The position numbers and the translations under genes are program-made. Shown here in pieces: positions 14,102 to 19,129 of a stretch of DNA of 19,129 nt (positions are counted from its first letter, which is position 1; each line of letters opens with the position of its first letter). Source of the DNA: Thermodesulfobacteriota bacterium (lineage in GTDB: Bacteria; Desulfobacterota; DSM-4660; Desulfatiglandales; Desulfatiglandaceae); assembly GCA_028278625.1 (NCBI GenBank), contig JANQDY010000131.1, forward strand, positions 1 to 19,129, read 5' to 3'. Below the pieces are notes generated by a model, which saw only the letters and a list, made by a program, of their open reading frames with translations, was not told the DNA's origin and searched no databases.

Positions 14102-15706
14102 ATGCCACATGAACGCCTTGCCAATGAGGGGCAAATGAAAATCCGAGAGCTTTTGGAAATGCGCGCCGAAACAGTCGGCCAAAGCCCCTTTTTGTATTTT
14201 CGGGATCAAATCATCGATTTTGCCACTCTCAATCAGCATGTGAACAAAGCGGCGAATCTCCTTTGGGAATTGGGTGTCAGGAAAGGCGACCATGTCTGTC
14301 TTTTTCTCCCCAATTGCCCTGAGTTCATATACCTGTGGTTCGGCCTCGCCAAACTGGGTGGTGTAATGGTCCCCCTAAATGTCAACCTTCGGGGCGAGGG
14401 GTTGGCGTATATCATCAACCACTGCGATGCCGAGCGGATTTTCTTGGATGAGCGTCTTTATGGGGCGTTTCAATTGGTGGAGCAGGATCTCAAGCGGATT
14501 GACCAAAAGATCTGGTTCGGCAAAAAGCCTGTTCCCCGTGAAAACATTCAATCGCTGAACGGGCTCATGATGTCCGCAAGCCGCAAGGCGCCACCTTTCA
14601 TCCATGTCCACGACCACGACCCTTTGGGCGTCATTTACACATCAGGCACCACGGGCCATCCAAAAGGGGCCCTCATCAGCCACTTCAACTATATGAACTC
14701 AGGCCGGGTCTGGGCCGAGGACATCATTCGTTATCAAGAAGATGACATCTTTTTCACCACCCTTCCCCTTTTCCACGCAAACGCACAGATGTTCACAACC
14801 ATGGGGGCCCTCTATTCGGGCCGCCCTTTTGTGTTGCGGGAGCGGTTTTCCGCGTCCGGGTTTTTCGATGAGATCCGCCGATACGGCGCCACCATTTTCA
14901 ACTACATCGGCGGCATGCTGACCATACTGGCGAAACAGCCTGAAAGAGAGAACGATGCCCAGAACCCGGTAAGGGCCGCCTTTGGGGGGGCCGCGCCCAG
15001 AGAGATCTGGCGGGCGTTTGAACAGCGATTCGATTTGACCATTCTTGAAGGGTTCGGCTTGACCGAAAGCGGGGGCGTGTGCCTTTGCAACCCCCCCCGA
15101 AACATAAAACTGGGATCTATCGGAAAACCGATGCGGTTCTGCGATGTTGCCATCTGGGACGAAAACAACCAGGAAGTCCCCATTGGTGAGTCAGGGGAAA
15201 TAGTGGTGCGGCAAAAGACGCCCCATGCCATGTTTTCAGGATACTACAAACAGCCCGACAAAACCGATGAAGCCTGGGAGGGAGGCTGGTTCCATACCGG
15301 TGACCGGGGATATGAGGATGAAGAGGGTTACTTCTTTTTCGTGGACAGAATCAAGGATTGCATCCGGCGCCGCGGTGAAAACATCTCATCTTTTGAAATC
15401 GAAAAAACCGTCAATTCCCATCCGGCCGTCCTGGAATCGGCGGCCGTGGCCGTGCCGTCGGAGCTGGGGGAAGATGACGTCAAGATCTACGTTGTTCTGA
15501 AGCCTTTTGAACGACTTGCCCCCAGGGAACTGATTGCTTTTTGTGAAGCGCGCATGGCCTATTTCATGGTGCCGAGATACGTTGAATTCATCGGGGAATT
15601 CCCCAAAACCGCCACCGAAAGGACACGGAAATTCCAACTCCGGAAAATGGGGATCGGGAACGCCTGGGACCGCGAAAAGGCGGGCTACAAACTGAAGAGA
15701 GCCTGA
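14102..15706 (+). CDS. AMP-forming acyl-CoA ligase (CaiC-like)
   Basis: This 534-residue ANL-superfamily enzyme would activate a carboxylic acid to its CoA thioester via an acyl-adenylate. Core motifs are the P-loop YTSGTTGHPKG (179-189), GFGLTESG (317-324), HTGD (398-401) and DRIKD ... RRGENIS (415-429). Overall it resembles the crotonobetaine/carnitine-CoA ligase-like group. In the C-terminal A10 motif, FPKTATERTRK (500-510), arginine R507 stands where the catalytic lysine normally follows T-G or T-E; the codon is AGG. This may slow adenylation, or K510 may substitute. It is the first gene of an operon with a VOC protein and an ABC importer, so the imported compound is probably its substrate. 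A GGGG lies about 11 bases before the ATG; a second ATG (M12) is possible. Confidence 0.85.
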   Translation: MPHERLANEGQMKIRELLEMRAETVGQSPFLYFRDQIIDFATLNQHVNKAANLLWELGVRKGDHVCLFLPNCPEFIYLWFGLAKLGGVMVPLNVNLRGEGLAYIINHCDAERIFLDERLYGAFQLVEQDLKRIDQKIWFGKKPVPRENIQSLNGLMMSASRKAPPFIHVHDHDPLGVIYTSGTTGHPKGALISHFNYMNSGRVWAEDIIRYQEDDIFFTTLPLFHANAQMFTTMGALYSGRPFVLRERFSASGFFDEIRRYGATIFNYIGGMLTILAKQPERENDAQNPVRAAFGGAAPREIWRAFEQRFDLTILEGFGLTESGGVCLCNPPRNIKLGSIGKPMRFCDVAIWDENNQEVPIGESGEIVVRQKTPHAMFSGYYKQPDKTDEAWEGGWFHTGDRGYEDEEGYFFFVDRIKDCIRRRGENISSFEIEKTVNSHPAVLESAAVAVPSELGEDDVKIYVVLKPFERLAPRELIAFCEARMAYFMVPRYVEFIGEFPKTATERTRKFQLRKMGIGNAWDREKAGYKLKRA

Positions 15707-15728
15707 CCGGTTAAGGCTCGGAGGGATT

Positions 15729-16175
15729 ATGGTAACCAAAATCGAGCATATTGGCATTGTTGTGGAAAAACTTGAAGAGAGTATTTCAAAATACACGTCA
15801 CTCCTTGATCTTGAAGTAACGGAAATTGAAGAAATCAACGTCGAGGACGTCACCAACAAAGTGGCCTTTCTTCCGGTGGGTGAAACCGATATCGAGCTTG
15901 TGGAGACATCGGGAACAACGGGCCTGGCAGCGGATTTCCTGAAGGAACGGGGGGAAGGGATCCATCATATTGCCCTGGAAGTGGACGATCTGGACCTGAT
16001 TTTCAAAAGACTCAGGGACCGTGGGACCAGGTTCATGTGGGATCGGATCATTCATGGGGCCAGAGGAATGAGGGCCGCATTTTTCAAGGCCCATGAGTTC
16101 AACGGGGTGTACATCGAACTTGTTGAAAAACCAAAAACCTCCCCGCTCCCCATGAAAGGAAAAACCCATGGGTGA
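15729..16175 (+). CDS. Methylmalonyl-CoA epimerase-like VOC protein
   Basis: The 148-residue protein has paired beta-alpha-beta-beta-beta modules of the VOC fold. Probable metal ligands are H7 (KIEHIGIVV), E56 (DIELVET), H80 (GIHHIALEVDDL) and E130 (GVYIELVEK), matching the positions used by methylmalonyl-CoA epimerase, though that enzyme has Gln at the second site (recalled). Length and motifs fit epimerase, which interconverts R- and S-methylmalonyl-CoA. Here it follows an acyl-CoA ligase by 22 bp and overlaps livH by eight bases, so it may act on the CoA ester made by the ligase, possibly a branched or 2-methyl compound. A glyoxalase-like lyase or isomerase is an alternative. GGAGGG precedes the ATG closely. 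Confidence 0.75.
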   Translation: MVTKIEHIGIVVEKLEESISKYTSLLDLEVTEIEEINVEDVTNKVAFLPVGETDIELVETSGTTGLAADFLKERGEGIHHIALEVDDLDLIFKRLRDRGTRFMWDRIIHGARGMRAAFFKAHEFNGVYIELVEKPKTSPLPMKGKTHG

Positions 16176-17028
16176 AATCCCGGTATTCTTTCTCCACGGC
16201 CTGGTTTACGCGGGGCTTCTGTTCCTCGTGTCTTCGGGGCTTACCCTGGTCTTCGGTATGATGAACGTCCTCAATTTCGCCCATGCATCCTTCTACATGT
16301 TGGGCGCCTATTTTTCCTACTCCCTTCTGAGAGTGACCGACAGTTTATGGGTTTCCCTCCTGATCTGCCCTCTGCTGTTGTTCCTGCTGGGGGCCCTCAT
16401 CGAGCGCTACCTGCTCAGACGGGTCCATGTGTACGGCCACCTGCATGAACTGCTGCTGACCTTCGGTCTGGCGTATATCATCGGGGAGTTGGTCAAACTG
16501 ACCTGGGGGAATTATCCCCTTGGGGTGAACCTGGACGGATTTCTTGCGGGCTCCGTGAATCTTTTCGGTCTTACATACCCTGTTTATCGTCTTTTCATGT
16601 TTGCCTGTGCCGTTGTGATCAGCCTTGTTCTGGCCGCGGTGCTCTATAAGACCCGAATCGGCATCATTGTGAGGGCCGCCGTTGATGACAACGAAATGGT
16701 CAACTCCCTGGGAATCAATGTCCCGCGCATCTTCATGGGCGTCTTTGCCTTTGGCGCGGCCCTTTCCGGATTTGCGGGGGTCATTGCCGGCCCCCTTTTA
16801 TCCACCTATCCCGGCATGGCCACGGAAATTCTCATTGACGCATTCGTTGTCATCGTGATCGGCGGTTTTGGAAGCCTGGGCGGCGCACTTCTGGCCTCCC
16901 TGATGATCGGAGAACTGCAGGCCTTCGGAACATTGCTGTTCCCGGATCTCTCCATGGCGCTCATCTACATGCTCATGGCGTTGGTACTCATTATTAAACC
17001 TTCGGGTCTCTTTGGTGAAGAACTATGA
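16168..17028 (+). CDS. livH: Branched-chain amino acid-type ABC transporter permease LivH
   Basis: The 286-residue inner-membrane permease has about eight hydrophobic helices and standard LivH signatures: GLTLVFGMMNVLNFAHASFYMLGAY near the N-terminus (around 23-47), a RAAVDDNEMVNSLGIN cytoplasmic coupling loop (about 169-184), and GGFGSLGGALLASLMIG. It forms a heterodimer with the next gene product. The start overlaps the VOC gene (ATGGGTGA), with AAAGGA about eight bases upstream. HAAT-type importers carry amino acids but also aromatic, dicarboxylic or short-chain acids and amides. The acyl-CoA ligase in this operon favours an acid. Confidence 0.9.
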   Translation: MGEIPVFFLHGLVYAGLLFLVSSGLTLVFGMMNVLNFAHASFYMLGAYFSYSLLRVTDSLWVSLLICPLLLFLLGALIERYLLRRVHVYGHLHELLLTFGLAYIIGELVKLTWGNYPLGVNLDGFLAGSVNLFGLTYPVYRLFMFACAVVISLVLAAVLYKTRIGIIVRAAVDDNEMVNSLGINVPRIFMGVFAFGAALSGFAGVIAGPLLSTYPGMATEILIDAFVVIVIGGFGSLGGALLASLMIGELQAFGTLLFPDLSMALIYMLMALVLIIKPSGLFGEEL

Positions 17029-18032
17029 TCAAGGAAAGAAGTTACGGATCGATTTTCATGTGGGCCCTTTTCCTCCTCATCATGGTGGTTGTCCTGCCGT
17101 TTTCCGCAAAACCGTATCAGATTTGCCTCGTCACCGAGATCATCATTTTCGCCCTTTTTGCGGTGAGCTACAACCTGCTTCTGGGATACGCGGGGTTGCT
17201 CTCCTTCGGCCACGCCATGTTCTTCGGTACGAGCGCCTACGTAACGGCGGTATCGCTCATCCGCATCCCCGGGCTTCCCTTCTTTGGGGCCGTACTTATG
17301 GGAACAACGGCAAGCACCATGGTGGGATTCCTTTTGGGAACCCTACTTTTGCGCCACAAAGGCTCCTATTTTGCACTTTTGACCCTGGCATTCAACGCTC
17401 TGTTTTTCGCCATTGCCACCAAATGGCATTCGGTTACCGGCGGTGATGACGGTCTCAGTCTCAACCGGCCCGACATACATCTCGGCTTTGCCCAACTGAA
17501 CATGTCGGATATCAACACCTTCTATTACGTGACCCTCCTGATCATCGGTTCGGCCATCCTTTACTGCCGGTATTTCAACGGGACCGCCATGGGCCAGACC
17601 GTTCTCCTCATGCGGGAGAATGAAGAAAGAATGAAGTTCCTGGGATACAATGCGTCAAAAACCCGATTGATCCTTTTCACTTTTACCGCGGCCTTGGCCG
17701 GCCTGGCAGGCTCCTTTTACGCCCTCTTCTTTGAATTCACCGCCATCTCCGCCATCAGCATCGATATGACGACCATCGTTGTTTTGATGACCTTTATCGG
17801 TGGCACGGGGTCCTTTATCGGACCTGTTCTGGGGGCCGCCGTCTATATCTATCTACAGGATTTTTTGAGCGACATTACGGATCGGTGGCCTTTGATCATG
17901 GGGATTATTTTCATCAGCATGGTGCTTTACGTTCCCGGAGGGCTATCCGGAATGATTGTCCGGGTGAAAGAGGGGTGGTCGCGAGCATCTTGGAGAAAAG
18001 CGCGGCCGGAAGGGGAAGGAGAGAAACCATGA
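17025..18032 (+). CDS. livM: Branched-chain amino acid-type ABC transporter permease LivM
   Basis: The 335-residue permease is the partner of LivH. Motifs are LFAVSYNLLLGYAGLLSFGHAMFFG (about 43-67), the GGDDGLS loop, RENEERMKFLGYN (the EAA-like coupling region) and FIGGTGSFIGPVLGA. A charged cytoplasmic tail ends the protein. The ATG overlaps the livH stop as ATGA, and the livG start overlaps its own stop the same way, indicating tight translational coupling. No periplasmic binding protein gene is present in the window; it may lie beyond the right edge. Confidence 0.9.
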   Translation: MIKERSYGSIFMWALFLLIMVVVLPFSAKPYQICLVTEIIIFALFAVSYNLLLGYAGLLSFGHAMFFGTSAYVTAVSLIRIPGLPFFGAVLMGTTASTMVGFLLGTLLLRHKGSYFALLTLAFNALFFAIATKWHSVTGGDDGLSLNRPDIHLGFAQLNMSDINTFYYVTLLIIGSAILYCRYFNGTAMGQTVLLMRENEERMKFLGYNASKTRLILFTFTAALAGLAGSFYALFFEFTAISAISIDMTTIVVLMTFIGGTGSFIGPVLGAAVYIYLQDFLSDITDRWPLIMGIIFISMVLYVPGGLSGMIVRVKEGWSRASWRKARPEGEGEKP

Positions 18033-18778
18033 ATCATAAAGACCTCCTGAAGGTGCGGAAAATCAGCAAGCATTTTTCCGGGCTTGCGGTCTTAAATGAC
18101 ATCAATTTCTCGGTAAAAGAGAATGAAAGGCATGCCATTATCGGCCCCAACGGGGCCGGCAAAACCACCCTTTTCAACATTATCAGTGGAAAATTCAAAC
18201 CGTCCTCCGGATCCATCCTTTTTGGAGATGAGGAGATTTCCGGAAAATCCCCCCACATTCTGAGCCATCTGAATCTTGCCCGGTCTTTCCAGATCACCAA
18301 TGTATTCCAGGATCTGAGCGTTTTCGACAACGTCCGATCCGGCGTTCGCTGCCGCAAGGGTCTGCGCTACAATTTTTTCAGGAAGCCGGACAGCTCCATG
18401 GAGATCAACGAAGAAACCACCCGTATTCTTGATCAGATCGGACTGATGGATGAAAAAAGGACCCCGGCCAGGGAGTTGTCTTACGGAAAACAGCGGGCCC
18501 TTGAAATCGGCATAACCCTCTCCACCGGGCCGGCATTAATCCTGCTGGATGAACCCACCGCCGGCATGACCCTCGAGGAGACGGCCGAAGCCATCAGGAT
18601 GATCGACAGGGTAACGGCGGGCCGAACGCTGATCATCATAGAACACGATATGGACGTTGTCTTCTCCCTGGCGACAACCATTTCGGTGCTCCATTTCGGC
18701 ACCATTCTGGCATCGGGAAGGCCCGAGGACATCAGAAACGACCAGAGGGTGAAGGACGCCTATCTGGGGGAGGAATAG
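18029..18778 (+). CDS. livG: ABC transporter ATP-binding protein LivG
   Basis: The 249-residue ATPase has Walker A GPNGAGKTT (39-47), a Q-loop region at QITNVFQDLS (88-97), signature LSYGKQR (150-156), Walker B ILLDEPTAG (171-179) and the H-loop H206 in IIEHDMDVV. The LSYG signature and the 'NLARSFQ' segment are typical of LivG rather than LivF. ATG 18029 is chosen over longer upstream readings because it overlaps the livM stop (ATGA), has AAGGAGAG about six bases upstream and begins the ABC domain. It powers import through LivH/LivM with LivF. Confidence 0.92.
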   Translation: MNHKDLLKVRKISKHFSGLAVLNDINFSVKENERHAIIGPNGAGKTTLFNIISGKFKPSSGSILFGDEEISGKSPHILSHLNLARSFQITNVFQDLSVFDNVRSGVRCRKGLRYNFFRKPDSSMEINEETTRILDQIGLMDEKRTPARELSYGKQRALEIGITLSTGPALILLDEPTAGMTLEETAEAIRMIDRVTAGRTLIIIEHDMDVVFSLATTISVLHFGTILASGRPEDIRNDQRVKDAYLGEE

Positions 18779-18780
18779 GG

Positions 18781-19129
18781 ATGCTACTGGCGGTTGACCG
18801 AATCCACAGTTATTACGGCAAGAGCCATATCCTCCATGGGGTTTCCATGAATTTGAAAGAAGGGGACATGACCTGCCTTCTCGGCCGCAACGGGGTTGGG
18901 AAAACAACGACCCTCAAAAGCATCATGGGGATTGTTCAGGCGGGATCCGGAAGGATCCTTTTGAGAGGCACCAATCTGGTGGGCAGGGCGCCCTACGAAA
19001 TCGCCCGCATGGGCGTCGGCTATGTCCCCGAGGAGCGGCGCATTTTCAAAAGCCTCACAGTCCACGAAAACCTCCTTATGGGCATCAAACATGGAAAGAC
19101 CGCCTCGAAACAGGGGTGGACCCTCGAAA
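18781..19129 (+). CDS. livF: ABC transporter ATP-binding protein LivF (partial, runs off window)
   Basis: The first 116 residues are present. The protein starts MLLAVDRIHSYYGKSHILHG, with Walker A GRNGVGKTT (35-43; the usual alanine is valine) and then the LivF-typical VGYVPEERRIFKSLTVHENL region with the Q-loop-equivalent PEERRIF. The ATG lies two bases after the livG stop with GGAGG seven bases upstream. The signature, Walker B and C-terminal parts are beyond the window edge; the frame is open to the last base. Confidence 0.9.
   Translation, partial: MLLAVDRIHSYYGKSHILHGVSMNLKEGDMTCLLGRNGVGKTTTLKSIMGIVQAGSGRILLRGTNLVGRAPYEIARMGVGYVPEERRIFKSLTVHENLLMGIKHGKTASKQGWTLE

Noticed and set aside
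17885..18028. Upstream extension of LivG by 48 codons
   Set aside because: It runs through the livM 3' end in another frame; the ATGA overlap with a ribosome binding site marks the real start.

Overview
The window looks like chromosomal DNA of an anaerobic bacterium, most likely a sulfate-reducing or syntrophic member of the Desulfobacterota. This is inferred from a tungsten/molybdenum aldehyde:ferredoxin oxidoreductase (AOR) linked to a MoaD/ThiS-type protein, DUF1847 and DUF2889 proteins, an acyl-CoA ligase with a branched-chain-type ABC importer, and an integron integrase remnant of environmental type. No rRNA, tRNA or CRISPR array was seen.

Region A (about 1-4474) is a mobile-DNA and defence block. 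It is read here as a small, degraded integron whose integrase and cassettes all face the minus strand (a 'reverse' integron). In transcription order it holds: a 5'-truncated integron integrase (3902-4474); an attI-like core (3735-3741) with two near-identical 19-bp dyads beside it; cassette 1, a fusion of a nucleoside-deoxyribosyltransferase-like domain to a TIR domain (2715-3593); an attC site (2654-2720); cassette 2, which carries two genes, a ThsB-like TIR protein (2211-2639) and a four-helix membrane protein (1600-2205); a second, longer attC site (1474-1605); and cassette 3, an HExxH zincin-like protein (499-1452). Cassette 3 is followed by what looks like half an attC, cut by a MITE-like inverted repeat. 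The left edge is the end of an IS21-like element with four 23-bp terminal repeats, inserted into a small open frame. Cassette 2 is strongly AT-rich and cassette 3 is GC-rich, as expected for independently acquired cassettes. Cassette 2 (TIR enzyme plus membrane protein, with no ThsA-like partner) is the best candidate for an undescribed defence system, possibly a Thoeris-like pathway with a membrane-pore effector.

Region B (4588-7585) holds ordinary genes: a GTG-initiated MFS transporter on the minus strand, a divergent pair encoding a membrane-anchored alpha/beta hydrolase and a HAD phosphatase, and a heptanucleotide tandem repeat just upstream of the hydrolase.

Region C (7608-13803, all minus strand) runs from a NarL-type two-component system (histidine kinase, response regulator) to a likely AOR - MoaD-like - DUF1847 - DUF2889 operon. 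A promoter-like sequence lies between the regulator and the AOR gene.

Region D (14102 to the window end, plus strand) is a tight operon: AMP-forming acyl-CoA ligase, methylmalonyl-CoA-epimerase-like VOC protein, LivH, LivM, LivG and a LivF cut by the window edge. It suggests uptake of a carboxylic acid or branched-chain compound and its activation to a CoA thioester. The two-component genes are divergent from this operon and upstream of the AOR cluster, so they could regulate either. The substrate cannot be read from the sequence.
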